Below are positions 1 through 8,613 of a DNA stretch of 37,653 nt, piece by piece. The notes below the pieces were generated by a model. The model was given only the letters and a program-made list of their open reading frames with translations, ran no database searches and had not been told where the DNA came from. Source of the DNA: Terriglobia bacterium (GTDB taxonomy: Bacteria > Acidobacteriota > Terriglobia > UBA7540); contig JASHPE010000342.1 of NCBI GenBank assembly GCA_030038235.1, positions 1 through 37,653 on the forward strand. Reading direction: 5' to 3'. The position numbers and the translations under genes were made by a program. Position 1 is the first letter of the stretch. Every line of letters begins with the position of its first letter.

Positions 1-137
1 ACCACGACCCGACGCAGCTTGCATCGCCTTACGACTAAGGATAAGATCGTCCCCAGCGGGCCGGGGGGGGTACCATCACGCAGGATCACGCACTGCTGGT
101 AGCCCGGAGATAAATTCAGTTCTGTGAGCCTCGAGAG
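1..137. other. Upstream region of the ADOP permease gene
   Basis: No gene is visible. It contains a run of G residues around 62-70. Only a weak purine stretch (GAGAG) precedes the ATG at 138, and no clear promoter was recognised. Confidence 0.5.
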
Positions 138-2606
138 ATGCTCTGGGAAGATTTGCGCTTCGGCTTGCGTCTGATCCGTAAGGACGCCCGATTTTCAGCT
201 TTGGTTGTGCTCACGCTGGCGCTCGCCATCGGCGCAACCACCGCGATTTTCAGCGTCGTCAACGCCGTTCTGCTCAGGCGGCCACCCTTCCGGGACTCCG
301 GGCGCCTGACCATCGTTTGGAAGAGCAATCCCGCCCAGGGTTATCCCATCTTTTACATGTCGCCTCCCGATTTCCTCGACTTCAGGGACCAGAACAGCAC
401 CTTCGAACGAATGGCGGCCTATACTTTCCAGCACCTTGTCCTCACGGGCCAGGGCGAACCCGCGCAACTCAACGCCGACTCTGTCAGCCCGAGTCTCTTC
501 GCGCTGCTCAGCGTGCAAGCTTTTGCAGGCCGCGTCTTTACCGAGAGCGACGAAAACCCCGGGCACGATCACGTGGTCCTGTTGAGCTACAACTTCTGGC
601 AGCGCCGCTTTGGTTCCGATCGCAGCATTATCGGCAGGTCTTTGGCCCTTAACGGCGCCCCGTACGTTGTGGTGGGCGTCATGCCAAGAGGATTCGACTA
701 CCCACCCGTTTTCTATCTCCAGGGTGGCCTTTACTCGGTACGGCCGGATGTCTGGATTCCGCTGGACCTGAAGTCGCCGAAACTGATGGGCATCGACACC
801 ACGAACCGGGGGGCGACGATTCTGTGGGTCATGGCGAAACTGCGTCCAGGCGTTTCTCTCTCCAAGAGCCAGTCCGACCTCGACACGATCAACGCGCGCC
901 TGGAAAAGGAATATCCCGAGACGAACAAGAGCTGGGGCGTAAGCGTGGTGCCGCTGCAGGCGCAATTCACCGGCAACGTGCGGCCGGCCCTGCTGGTCCT
1001 CATGGGTGCGGTCGCTTTCGTGCTCCTGATCGGATGCGCCAACGCCGCCAACCTGCTGCTGGCGCGCTCGGTGACGCGGCAGCGCGAGGTAGCCATCCGC
1101 CTGGCCATGGGAGCCACCCGCCTTCGCCTGATTCGTCAGCTACTCACGGAAAGCGTCTTTCTGGCGCTTGCGGGCGCCGCGTTGGGGCTGGCGCTCGCTT
1201 ACGGCGCCAACCGGCTGTTGGTCGGTCTGAGTCCGGCCACCATCCCGCACATCAGCGGGTCTTCCGTCGATGCACAAGTGCTGGGATTCACCCTGCTGGT
1301 GGCGGTCCTCACCGGCATAATCTTTGGCCTCGCGCCCGCACTCCAGTCGACTGGCCAAAAACTCAGCGAGGCTCTTAAGGAAGGCAGCCGCGGCTCGTCG
1401 GGCGGATTTGAGCGGGCGCACTTGCGGAACCTTCTGGTTATCGTTGAGATCGCCCTCTCGTTCGTGCTGCTGATCGGCGCGGGTCTTCTGCTGAAGAGTT
1501 TCGCCCGGTTGCGCTCCGTGAATCCCGGTTTGGATACGCACAGCCTGCTGACGGTGTGGATCGAACTGAGTCCCGCCCGCTATCCGGATTGGGCCGCACG
1601 TCCCGCTTTCTTCAGGCAAGTCCTGGAGCGCGTAGCGACGCTCCCCGGCGTGCAATCAGCCGCGGCCATCGACGCGCCGCCGTGGAGCGGCACGCCGGGA
1701 AGCTCCACTTTCGAAATTGAGGGGCGGCCGCCGGTACCCCCGGCTGAGCGCCCGATCGCCTCGGCTCACGTCGTAAGTCCGAACTTCTTCCGCACGGCAG
1801 AAATCCCCTTGCTCGCGGGCCGGAGCTTCACCGATGCGGACGATGCCCAACACCCCGGCGTCATTCTCATCAGCGAAGCGCTGGCACGCCGCTTCTTCCC
1901 GGATGAAGACCCGATCGGCAAACGCATCAACTTGCTCGATCCTCCGACGAAGCCCATCTGGCTCAGCATCATCGGCGTGGTGGGAGATGTTCACTTTGAC
2001 GCTTTGAGCGCCCCGCCGGGCGCCGACATTTACGCCTCTTATCTTCAGCGCTATCCGCTGCTTGCGAGCTCCTACACCACTTTGGTCTTGCGGGCGTCAA
2101 ATCCAAGCAGCCTGGTCCCGGCCATACGTCACGAGGTGGCGGGGATCGACCCCGATCAGCCCATCGGCACCGTCAAGACCATGGACGATTACTTGGACTC
2201 GTCCGTCTCGACCCAGCGCCTGCAGATGATTCTCCTCAGCGTTTTTGCGGGACTCGCCTTGGTTCTGGCGGTGCTCGGGATCTACGGCGTGATTTCCTAT
2301 TCGGTCGGCCAGCGCACCCGTGAGATCGGCGTGCGCATGGCGCTGGGGGCGCAGCCGGGAGACGTTCAGAGACTCATTCTGGGGCAGGGCGCGCGTCTGG
2401 CGCTGATGGGCGCCATCATCGGTCTGGCGGCTTCATTTGGACTGACGCGGCTGATGTCCAGCCTGCTTTACGGCGTCAGTTCGAACGATCCCGCGACCTT
2501 CGGCGTCGTTTTGTCGGTGCTGATGTTGGCGGCGCTGACTGCGGCGTATCTGCCCGCGCGCAGCGCCACCCGCGTCGCACCTACGGCGGCGCTCAGGCAC
2601 GAGTGA
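138..2606 (+). CDS. ADOP/MacB-family ABC transporter permease
   Basis: This 822-residue inner-membrane protein has the layout of the acidobacterial duplicated-permease (ADOP) branch of the MacB/FtsX family. An N-terminal membrane segment (about residues 21-45, with IGATTAIFSVVNAVLLR) is followed by a periplasmic MacB-PCD-like domain (about 50-265) and an FtsX membrane domain with AREVAIRLAMGATR-type sequence (about 280-400). The unit then repeats: a membrane segment near 430-450, a second periplasmic domain, and a C-terminal FtsX domain with QRTREIGVRMALGAQ (about 690-815). Family members pair with a separate ATPase or act in macrolide or peptide efflux and envelope stress; no ATPase gene lies next to it here, so substrate and partner are unknown. 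The ATG at 138 has a weak ribosome binding site but gives the family-typical N-terminus. It appears full length. Confidence 0.93.
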   Translation: MLWEDLRFGLRLIRKDARFSALVVLTLALAIGATTAIFSVVNAVLLRRPPFRDSGRLTIVWKSNPAQGYPIFYMSPPDFLDFRDQNSTFERMAAYTFQHLVLTGQGEPAQLNADSVSPSLFALLSVQAFAGRVFTESDENPGHDHVVLLSYNFWQRRFGSDRSIIGRSLALNGAPYVVVGVMPRGFDYPPVFYLQGGLYSVRPDVWIPLDLKSPKLMGIDTTNRGATILWVMAKLRPGVSLSKSQSDLDTINARLEKEYPETNKSWGVSVVPLQAQFTGNVRPALLVLMGAVAFVLLIGCANAANLLLARSVTRQREVAIRLAMGATRLRLIRQLLTESVFLALAGAALGLALAYGANRLLVGLSPATIPHISGSSVDAQVLGFTLLVAVLTGIIFGLAPALQSTGQKLSEALKEGSRGSSGGFERAHLRNLLVIVEIALSFVLLIGAGLLLKSFARLRSVNPGLDTHSLLTVWIELSPARYPDWAARPAFFRQVLERVATLPGVQSAAAIDAPPWSGTPGSSTFEIEGRPPVPPAERPIASAHVVSPNFFRTAEIPLLAGRSFTDADDAQHPGVILISEALARRFFPDEDPIGKRINLLDPPTKPIWLSIIGVVGDVHFDALSAPPGADIYASYLQRYPLLASSYTTLVLRASNPSSLVPAIRHEVAGIDPDQPIGTVKTMDDYLDSSVSTQRLQMILLSVFAGLALVLAVLGIYGVISYSVGQRTREIGVRMALGAQPGDVQRLILGQGARLALMGAIIGLAASFGLTRLMSSLLYGVSSNDPATFGVVLSVLMLAALTAAYLPARSATRVAPTAALRHE

Positions 2607-2836
2607 AATCGGTCGAAGGCGGTCGAAGGCAGACGGTACAGCCCGCGGGGCAGGGGCTGGCAGCGGGTGACGAAAATCCTTGGCCTGATTTGGAAGGGCG
2701 GCCGGGCTCTTCAGCCCCGCCACCAACCCTCCCCAAGAGTTTCAAGGAGTTATAGCGACTTCTTCTCCACGGGAGCGGGAGGGCTAAAAGACATAGACCT
2801 TGGCAGCCCGTCAGTGGCTCGATCGAGAAGCTGATC
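2607..2836. other. Intergenic region between convergent genes
   Basis: It holds a tandem duplication of CGGTCGAAGG at about 2612-2631 and an imperfect GC-rich hairpin at about 2697-2723 (arms rich in GGGCGGC/GCCCCGCC around CTTC). The hairpin could terminate both converging transcripts but has no clear T-run. Confidence 0.35.
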
Positions 2837-3637
2837 TTATTGGCGAACTGCAGTGCCTGTACTGACGTCCTCCATCGTGCTGTCTGCGGCAAGAAACTGC
2901 AGGCTGTCGGCCACTGACTTGACCACCGAGTTGAGCACGAAGTCGATGGTTTGGATGTTCTCGTCTGCCGTGATAATCATTGATCCGCTGCCATCGGAGC
3001 TGACCGAATAGGTGCCGCTGAAAGTCGACGACGAGGATACTCCATCTTTTTCTTGTGTATAGGAGCCAGCTACCTTGCCCGCACCGTTAAACATCATCGT
3101 CCCTACCAGGCCCATCTGACTCGCCGATGGATCGGCTGTCCAACTGTTTGACAGAAAGCTGTAATTACCCTTCAAAGTGGCGGCGCTCGCCGATCCAGCG
3201 AGATTCATCGCAATCGCAGTGCCGGCGTTCACGACGTTGCCTCCGATAGGGTTTATATACAATAATTGGAGTCCCTGGGCAACGCCAGCCGAAACCGAGT
3301 TCAGCACGAAATCAAGAGGGACGGTGCCCTCGGTTGTCACCAAACTTATGGAGCCGCTGCCGCTCGATTGGACGGTATAAGTACTGCCAGATTCGATGGT
3401 ATATGTTTGCGGACCGGTGCTGTTAACTACGGTGACGAACCCCGTCACCACGCTGACGCCGTCAAATGTCAGCATGCCCAGCAAAGCGGAGTTGGTTTGC
3501 GTTGCAGCTGTCCACGCATCCATCAGAATGCTGTAATTGCCCTTAACGTTGCCGGCGGTATACGATGCCTGTGCAGACAAACTGAACACGATCACCGCGC
3601 CGACTGAGAGAATGAAACGCGAGCTTACCAGTTTCAC
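2837..3637 (-). CDS. Exported two-repeat protein of unknown function
   Basis: The reading frame is open for another 94 codons upstream, but the likely start is the GTG at 3637. It is preceded at good distance by GGGGGT and begins a typical signal peptide (VKLVSSRFILSVGAVIVFSLSAQA), giving 266 residues. The mature part has two homologous domains of about 110 residues. Each begins with KGNYS and an aromatic-rich stretch, carries a GSGS strand motif, then DFVLNSV, then LQ-L and a final TGTA. The Ser/Thr/Gly-rich, Cys-free sequence suggests a beta-rich secreted or surface protein. I do not recognise a named family; similar small exported repeat proteins are common in Acidobacteriota. It stands alone, convergent with the upstream permease gene. 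Confidence 0.75.
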   Translation of the reverse strand: MKLVSSRFILSVGAVIVFSLSAQASYTAGNVKGNYSILMDAWTAATQTNSALLGMLTFDGVSVVTGFVTVVNSTGPQTYTIESGSTYTVQSSGSGSISLVTTEGTVPLDFVLNSVSAGVAQGLQLLYINPIGGNVVNAGTAIAMNLAGSASAATLKGNYSFLSNSWTADPSASQMGLVGTMMFNGAGKVAGSYTQEKDGVSSSSTFSGTYSVSSDGSGSMIITADENIQTIDFVLNSVVKSVADSLQFLAADSTMEDVSTGTAVRQ

Positions 3638-3938
3638 CAGAGACCCCCAAAAAGAGAAATCGGCCGGCTCATCCTGCCGGATTCGTTCGCTCCACGAATC
3701 GGCAGCGAAATTATCACAGCGTTTGGGCGGTTGTACAGAAAACTTTGGGCCCGCAGGCAGCACCCCCAAAGAAAGAGGCAGTGTCCTTTGACCTGGGAAC
3801 GCGGACGTCCCGCCCGCTCTGACCGCAGCCTCCGGCAACACCATCACGGTGAGGCGGTTCTCGCCGGCGCAAGAAGAAGAACGGGCGGAGGCCCGTACTC
3901 CCCGTCCCCGACCGGGCATTGACGGCGTGCTGACGGGA
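3638..3938. other. Intergenic region between divergent genes
   Basis: No convincing gene. In-frame extension of the minus-strand gene runs through here but has spurious-looking Arg/Pro/Gly-rich composition. The divergent promoters of the flanking genes should lie in it. Confidence 0.4.
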
Positions 3939-3947
3939 TGCTAGCCT
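3939..3947 (+). promoter_or_regulatory. Extended -10-like element TGCTAGCCT
   Basis: TGC followed by TAGCCT ends 22 bases before the ATG at 3970, leaving room for a leader carrying the strong AAGGAGG ribosome binding site at about 3956-3962. It matches RTGCTANNNT elements before other genes in the window. No -35 is evident. Confidence 0.4.
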
Positions 3948-3969
3948 TCCCAAGCAAGGAGGCTCTCAC

Positions 3970-5535
3970 ATGCGACTTCGATCTGCGGCGATCCACCTCA
4001 TTCCGGCGTTTTCGGTCAGGGCGGCGCTTCTCGCGGCGACGGTTTTCGCGGAGGCGCTGTCCGGCGGCGCTCTGCTTCTCGGGGCGCAGGAGCATCAGCA
4101 CGCGGGCGGCGCTGAGGCGCTCGGCGGCGGACACCTCGGACAAGTCCACTTCCCAACCTCCTGCGCGCCCGCAGTGCAGCCGGAATTCGAGAAGGGCGTG
4201 GCGTTGCTGCACTCGTTCCAATACACCGCGGCCGATCAAGACTTCAAAGCCGTCGCCGCCCAGGACCCGTCCTGCGCCATCGCCTACTGGGGCGAGGCTA
4301 TGACGTTGTGGCACGAGCTCTGGGAGCATCCGGACGAGGCCTCGCTCAAGACGGGTCACGACGAATTGCAAAAAGCGACCGAAGCCAGGACTCCGCGCGA
4401 ACGCGAATATATTGCGGCCGCGAACGCCTTCTTCCAGACCGATCCGCAGCTCGATTACAAGGCACGCGCCACGGCCTACTCCACGGCGATGTCCAAGGTC
4501 TACGCCGACTACCCTGAGGACGGCGATGGGGCGGCGTTCTACGCACTCTCGCTTATCGCCATTCCTGCCGAAGGCGACGCGGACCTCGCCAATCGCACCC
4601 AAGCCATCGCGGTCCTGAACAAGCTTTTCGCCGCCGAACCTGACCATCCCGGCGCCGCGCACTACCTGATTCACGCCTGCGATACCCCCCAGCTTGCGTC
4701 GCAGGGCCTTGACGCGGCGCGCCGCTACGCCAAAATCGCGCCCGATTCCTCGCATGCCTTGCACATGCCGTCTCACATTTTCGCGCGTCTCGGGCTCTGG
4801 CAGGAAATGATCGACTCCAACCTGGCCGCCGGGGCCGCCGCTGCCGAAGCCACCCAAGCCGGACTCGGCGAGGCACACTACCAGACTCACGCCATGACCT
4901 TCCTGCAGTACGCCTATCTACAGACCGGACAGAACGAAAAGGCCTTTCAGTTGATCGATGCGCTCAAAGACGTGCCGGGGATTACAGCGGCGGGGCTCGC
5001 AGATGAACAAGCCATCTTCCGCGCCCGCTATGCCGTGGAGACTCACGATTGGAAGATGGCGGCGCAGCTCGAGTCCACGTCCGCCTCGCCGGTCACGTGG
5101 TGGGCGCGAGCCATCGGCGCCGCGCGTACAGGCGATGTGGCCGGCGCGCAAGCGGCGGTCGCGAAGCTCGACGAGGCCGTCAACGCCGCCAGGGCGAAAG
5201 AGAAGCAGCAGGGTTACGAAGTCAAAGACCAAAAGAACATCGATCAGCTCGAAGCCGAAGCGTGGCTCGATTATGCCGAAGGCAAGCAGGATGACGCCGT
5301 GCAGACTCTGCGCGCCGCTGCCGATCGCGAAGACCGCAACGGCGTGGACTCCATCAGCATGCCGGCACGCGAAATGCTGGCCGACCTGCTCATGGCGGAA
5401 AAGCAGCCTCAGGCCGCTCTCGAAGCCTATCGAATCGTGCTCAAGGAGTCGCCGAACCGGCTGGATTCGAAGCAGGGCGCCACACTCGCGGCGCAGCTCG
5501 CGGCAACGACGACGGTCGCGGGCGGGAGTAAGTAG
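3970..5535 (+). CDS. Exported TPR-repeat protein
   Basis: 521 residues. The ATG at 3970 has an excellent ribosome binding site (AAGGAGG, 7 bases away). The N-terminus has an Ala/Leu-rich hydrophobic stretch (about residues 17-40) that reads as a signal peptide or anchor, followed by a His-rich segment and VHFPTSCAPAVQ. The remainder is Ala-rich helical sequence with tetratricopeptide-like pairs: FEKGVALLHSFQYTAADQDF, CAIAYWGEAMTLWHE, GAAHYLIHACD and MPSHIFARLGLW. The His/Trp-rich signatures are characteristic of a conserved TPR protein seen widely in Acidobacteriota and Proteobacteria, whose biochemical role I do not know. It probably mediates protein contacts in the periplasm. It is a single gene; the next begins 153 bases downstream with its own signals. 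Confidence 0.85.
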   Translation: MRLRSAAIHLIPAFSVRAALLAATVFAEALSGGALLLGAQEHQHAGGAEALGGGHLGQVHFPTSCAPAVQPEFEKGVALLHSFQYTAADQDFKAVAAQDPSCAIAYWGEAMTLWHELWEHPDEASLKTGHDELQKATEARTPREREYIAAANAFFQTDPQLDYKARATAYSTAMSKVYADYPEDGDGAAFYALSLIAIPAEGDADLANRTQAIAVLNKLFAAEPDHPGAAHYLIHACDTPQLASQGLDAARRYAKIAPDSSHALHMPSHIFARLGLWQEMIDSNLAAGAAAAEATQAGLGEAHYQTHAMTFLQYAYLQTGQNEKAFQLIDALKDVPGITAAGLADEQAIFRARYAVETHDWKMAAQLESTSASPVTWWARAIGAARTGDVAGAQAAVAKLDEAVNAARAKEKQQGYEVKDQKNIDQLEAEAWLDYAEGKQDDAVQTLRAAADREDRNGVDSISMPAREMLADLLMAEKQPQAALEAYRIVLKESPNRLDSKQGATLAAQLAATTTVAGGSK

Positions 5536-5688
5536 ACTGCAAGTAACCTCTCGCGACGACGGGGGCCATCTGGATATGCCGTGCTTCCGATAAGCCACAG
5601 CCTGGACAAGTACGAACGTCTAGTGGTTGAGTCGCGGATCAGAGATGTGAGAGCGCACTAAATTAGAATCAAGCCTGCGGAGGTAACC
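5536..5688. other. Intergenic region with ribosome binding site
   Basis: No gene seen. GCGGAGG at 5677-5683 precedes the GTG start at 5689. A TAGAAT hexamer near 5663 could serve as a -10. Confidence 0.4.
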
Positions 5689-6585
5689 GTGAACTTGGTG
5701 GTTGGGGCGTCCGGGATGTTAGGGACCGAGATTTGCCGCAAGCTTGTCGAGGAGGGCAACGAGGTGCGGGCCTTGGTGAGGGGTTCGATCGATCCAGCTA
5801 AACGGGACAGGCTGAAAGGTCTTGGCGCCGAATTGGTTCACGGTGACATCAAGGACCCTTCCACACTGGAGACCGCTTGCCGTGGGATCTCGACCGTAAT
5901 CTCGACGGCCTCTTCGACCTTTTCGCGCCAGGCAGGAGACTCCATCGAGAGTGTAGACTCGCAAGGGCAGCTCAATCTGGTTCGCGCCTCGCGCGCGGCT
6001 GGAGTTCATCACTTCATCTTCATCTCGTTCCCACCTGCACCGGAGGACTTTGCTCTACAGAGGGCCAAGCGGGCTGTGGAGAGGGAACTGGCCGAGAGCG
6101 GCCCCGTGTACACCGTTCTGCAACCCACGTTCTTCACGGAAGCGTGGCTGAGTCCCGCGGTGGGGTTCGACGTCGCGAACGCAAGGGCACAAATCTATGG
6201 CTCCGGCCGGAATAAGATCAGTTGGATATCATACTTGGATGTCGCCCGGTTTGCCGCGGCCTCGGTGAACAATCCTGCAGCCCGCAGTGGCGTAATCAAG
6301 CTTGGTGGACCCGACGCGCTCAGCCCGTTGGAGGTTGTGCAGATCTTCGAAGAGGTAGGCGGACGAGAGTTCGCGGTGACCCACGTACCCGAGGAAGCGT
6401 TGCGGGCACAGCAGGCTGCGGCTGCGGACTCCTTGCAGGAAGCCTTCGCGGCCCTCATGCTCTATTACGCCCACGGTGACGTGATTGACATGAGGCCCGC
6501 CTTTGGAATTTTCCCAGGCCAGGCCCAGCACCTCACGAGCGTCGGGGATCATGCCCGGCGTCTGCTCCGCGCCGCATCGGCGTAG
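5689..6585 (+). CDS. NmrA-like / atypical SDR NAD(P)-binding protein
   Basis: 298 residues starting at GTG with GCGGAGG five bases upstream. The first residues form a Rossmann nucleotide-binding loop (LVVGASGMLGTEICRKL, the GxxGxxG variant of NmrA and complex-I NDUFA9-like proteins), followed by VRALVRG, where Arg suggests NADP(H). A GDIKDPSTL motif and STASSTF at the end of strand 4 are typical of NAD(P)H:quinone-oxidoreductase/NmrA-type atypical SDRs. The Tyr-x-x-x-Lys catalytic pair of classical SDRs is not apparent; instead there is FIFISFPPAP. It may act as a redox sensor or small-molecule reductase in the cytoplasm. There is no operon context; the next gene converges on it. Confidence 0.88.
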   Translation: MNLVVGASGMLGTEICRKLVEEGNEVRALVRGSIDPAKRDRLKGLGAELVHGDIKDPSTLETACRGISTVISTASSTFSRQAGDSIESVDSQGQLNLVRASRAAGVHHFIFISFPPAPEDFALQRAKRAVERELAESGPVYTVLQPTFFTEAWLSPAVGFDVANARAQIYGSGRNKISWISYLDVARFAAASVNNPAARSGVIKLGGPDALSPLEVVQIFEEVGGREFAVTHVPEEALRAQQAAAADSLQEAFAALMLYYAHGDVIDMRPAFGIFPGQAQHLTSVGDHARRLLRAASA

Positions 6586-6679
6586 GAGGCAAGCACGGGT
6601 GGCGAAGTCTACAGCTTCAGGGTCGGGGCATAGCGTGTGCGATTGCCTTGGATCCTACCACGAGCCAAGCCGCAGGAGG

Positions 6680-7456
6680 TCAGCGCGCTGCAGAACTCTG
6701 CTGATCCCGCACCAGGCGAAACCCATAATCCGCGTACTCGAACTCCGGTGGAATACTCGCGCGTGCTGCGCAGCGGCTGATCTTGATCTGATGACGCCAC
6801 GAGCCGCCTCGCGATGCGCGGCGCGTCCCGCTTTCAGGACCGCACGGATTCCGCTCGGGCGACTCCGCGTAGAAGTCGCGGCTGAACCAGTCGGCGCACC
6901 ACTCGTGAACGTTCTCGGAAACATCGAAAAGACCGTAAGGATTGGGCGTACCCTGTCCCACCGGCAACGGGCCGCGAATCTCCAGGTCGCGATCGCCAAT
7001 GCGTCCCCAGCGCTCCACGTATTCCGGCCAATCGTCGGGAGATTCGTTGCCCCAGGGATAATCGAGCCCTTCACGTCCGCCGCGCGCCGCGCGCTCCCAC
7101 TCGGCTTCGGTCGGCAGACGGTAATGGCGTCCGGTGACCTGCGAGAGCCAATCGCAGTACTCCACCGCGGCGATCCAACTCACGGCAACCACCGGCTGAT
7201 CGCCGTGGTTGAGATCGGGATCGCGCCAGTGCCTCGGCGGCGAATGCCCGGTCGTGTTGAGAAAGAGAGCGTAATCGCGATTCCGCACCTGAAGCGCCGC
7301 CATCTCAAACGCGTCCACCCACGTCCGATGCGCCGGACGCTCTTCGTCGCGTCCATTGTTGCTTCCCATCATGAAGCATCCGGCCGGAATCGGGACGCAA
7401 GGCGGCTCGTGGATCCTCAACTTCGATTCGACGATTCTCAGCGGCCTTTCCGGCAT
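6680..7456 (-). CDS. Formylglycine-generating-enzyme/sulfatase-modifying-fold protein
   Basis: 258 residues with the SUMF1/FGE-sulfatase domain across most of the protein: VPIPAGCFMMGS at about 20-31, the strongly conserved LPTEAEWERAARGG near 117-130, YPWGN, NPYGLFDVSENVHEWCADW, SRGGSW and a terminal YGFRLV. The closing segment reads SRCAAR with one cysteine, and the spaced cysteine pair that holds copper in true formylglycine-generating enzymes is not seen. It is therefore more likely one of the many family members with other roles than a sulfatase activator, and no sulfatase gene is nearby. The ATG at 7456 follows an AGAGGGG ribosome binding site. No signal peptide is apparent, so it is probably cytoplasmic. 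Confidence 0.88.
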   Translation of the reverse strand: MPERPLRIVESKLRIHEPPCVPIPAGCFMMGSNNGRDEERPAHRTWVDAFEMAALQVRNRDYALFLNTTGHSPPRHWRDPDLNHGDQPVVAVSWIAAVEYCDWLSQVTGRHYRLPTEAEWERAARGGREGLDYPWGNESPDDWPEYVERWGRIGDRDLEIRGPLPVGQGTPNPYGLFDVSENVHEWCADWFSRDFYAESPERNPCGPESGTRRASRGGSWRHQIKISRCAARASIPPEFEYADYGFRLVRDQQSSAAR

Positions 7457-7529
7457 TACCCCTCTAGCCCTTTTCTGGCAGGATGTTTCAGGCCAATTCG
7501 GCGTGGCCCTTCATACATACGGCTCGAAA

Positions 7530-7575
7530 GGCCGCAGTCTGTTCACTGTCGACTGTTGACTGTCAACTGTCGACT
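7530..7575. repeat. Heptamer tandem repeat (CTGTYRA)n
   Basis: About four consecutive seven-base units (CTGTCGA, CTGTTGA, CTGTCAA, CTGTCGA) lie just upstream of the methyltransferase gene. The same units occur at about 22995-23095 upstream of the aldehyde dehydrogenase. Confidence 0.7.
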
Positions 7576-7605
7576 TGGCGCCACCGGCCGCGTTGTGTTC
7601 CCCGG

Positions 7606-7614
7606 TGCTACAAT
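7606..7614 (+). promoter_or_regulatory. Extended -10 element TGCTACAAT, probably leaderless
   Basis: TGC-TACAAT ends only seven bases before the ATG at 7622, so the expected transcription start coincides with the first base of the start codon. There is no ribosome binding site in between, consistent with a leaderless transcript. Confidence 0.5.
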
Positions 7615-7621
7615 CGATTCT

Positions 7622-8404
7622 ATGCCAAGCGGTCATCAACAGGCCGTGCAGGAACAATTTACTCGAACTGCCGAGGCTTTCGCCAAGTTCGCCACTCGCG
7701 ACACACCTGACATGTTGGCCGAACGCGTGGACTTCGCCGGCCTTCGACCCGATGACACGATACTGGACGTGGCCTGCGGTCCGGGCGCTTTCGTGCTGGC
7801 CGCTGCCCCGCGCGTAGTATTCGCCCGCGGCGTCGATCTGACGCCGGAAATGTTGCGCCAGGCGCGAGCCTTTCAGGCCGAGCGCGCTGTCACCAACGCC
7901 GCGTTCGATCTCGGCGAAGCCGAAAAGCTGCCCTACGTCGACGCCAGCTTCGACCTGGTGTCGTGCCAGTTTGCCTTCCACCACATACCGCGTCCAGAAG
8001 CGGCGCTAGCGGAGATGCGCCGGGTGACGAAGTCCGAGGGTCGGATCTTCCTGGTGGATTCCGTCGGGCCAGAAGACAAGGCGACAAGCGAACTGCACAA
8101 CCAGATCGAGCGGCTGCGCGATCCTTCGCATGCCGCGACCCTGAGCTTGCCCGAGTTTCTCCAGTTGTTCGCGGCTCAGAAGCTGGCGGTCGAGAAGCAA
8201 CACGTGCTCAATCGCCGGCGATCGTTCAACAAATGGATGCTGCGCGCCGGGCATGATCGGTCAAGCGCCGGCTATCAAACCGTGCGGCGTCTCATGGAAG
8301 AATCGATTCCAGGCGACCGCGCGGGATTTGGCGTCACCATCGACAGCGACGGTCTCCGAATCGTGCATCAGGAGGGCATGTTTTTACTCCGAATTAGCGC
8401 TTAG
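7622..8404 (+). CDS. Class I SAM-dependent methyltransferase
   Basis: 260 residues. The frame is open far upstream, but homology-like sequence starts at MPSGHQQAVQEQF, and a -10-like element lies just before this ATG. Motif I of SAM-binding Rossmann methyltransferases, LDVACGPG, is at about residues 48-55; motif II (GVDLTPEMLRQA) and the post-motif sequence LPYVDASFDLVSCQFAFHHI follow, as in the UbiE/COQ5 and Methyltransf_11 group. The C-terminal third (RRSFNKWMLRAG and beyond) probably recognises the substrate, which cannot be deduced. The enzyme is soluble and transcribed alone, divergently from the FGE-like gene. It is not a clear ubiquinone/menaquinone methyltransferase, since no quinone genes are near. 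Confidence 0.88.
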   Translation: MPSGHQQAVQEQFTRTAEAFAKFATRDTPDMLAERVDFAGLRPDDTILDVACGPGAFVLAAAPRVVFARGVDLTPEMLRQARAFQAERAVTNAAFDLGEAEKLPYVDASFDLVSCQFAFHHIPRPEAALAEMRRVTKSEGRIFLVDSVGPEDKATSELHNQIERLRDPSHAATLSLPEFLQLFAAQKLAVEKQHVLNRRRSFNKWMLRAGHDRSSAGYQTVRRLMEESIPGDRAGFGVTIDSDGLRIVHQEGMFLLRISA

Positions 8405-8429
8405 CCTGAGGGCGACAGCAGCTCGCAAC

Positions 8430-8530
8430 GGTTCTCCGTGTCCTCCGTGTCCAAGAGTTTCTCAACACAGAGGCCACCGAGGCTCAGTGAACTCTGTGTT
8501 GAAGAGCCTGTTTGCACAGAGATCACGGAG
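8430..8530. repeat. Intergenic imperfect repeat cluster (CCGTGT / CACAGAG units)
   Basis: Units of TCCGTGTCC, CACAGAGGCCACCGAGG, CTCTGTGTTG and CACAGAGATCACGGAG alternate on the two strands and can fold on themselves. No ORF with coding character is present. Confidence 0.6.
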
Positions 8531-8613
8531 AAGCTCCCGCCTGGTTGTGGCGGGCCGCGCTGGGCTGAAACCGTGATCCCGAAGGGGTAACCCGGAACGA
8601 ACGAGGAAAGCAC

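Noticed and set aside
6503-7621. Open frame upstream of the methyltransferase, extending it to 633 residues
   Set aside because: This part is antisense to the FGE-like gene, has Arg/Pro-rich shadow composition, and the methyltransferase has its own promoter-like element and natural N-terminus at 7622.
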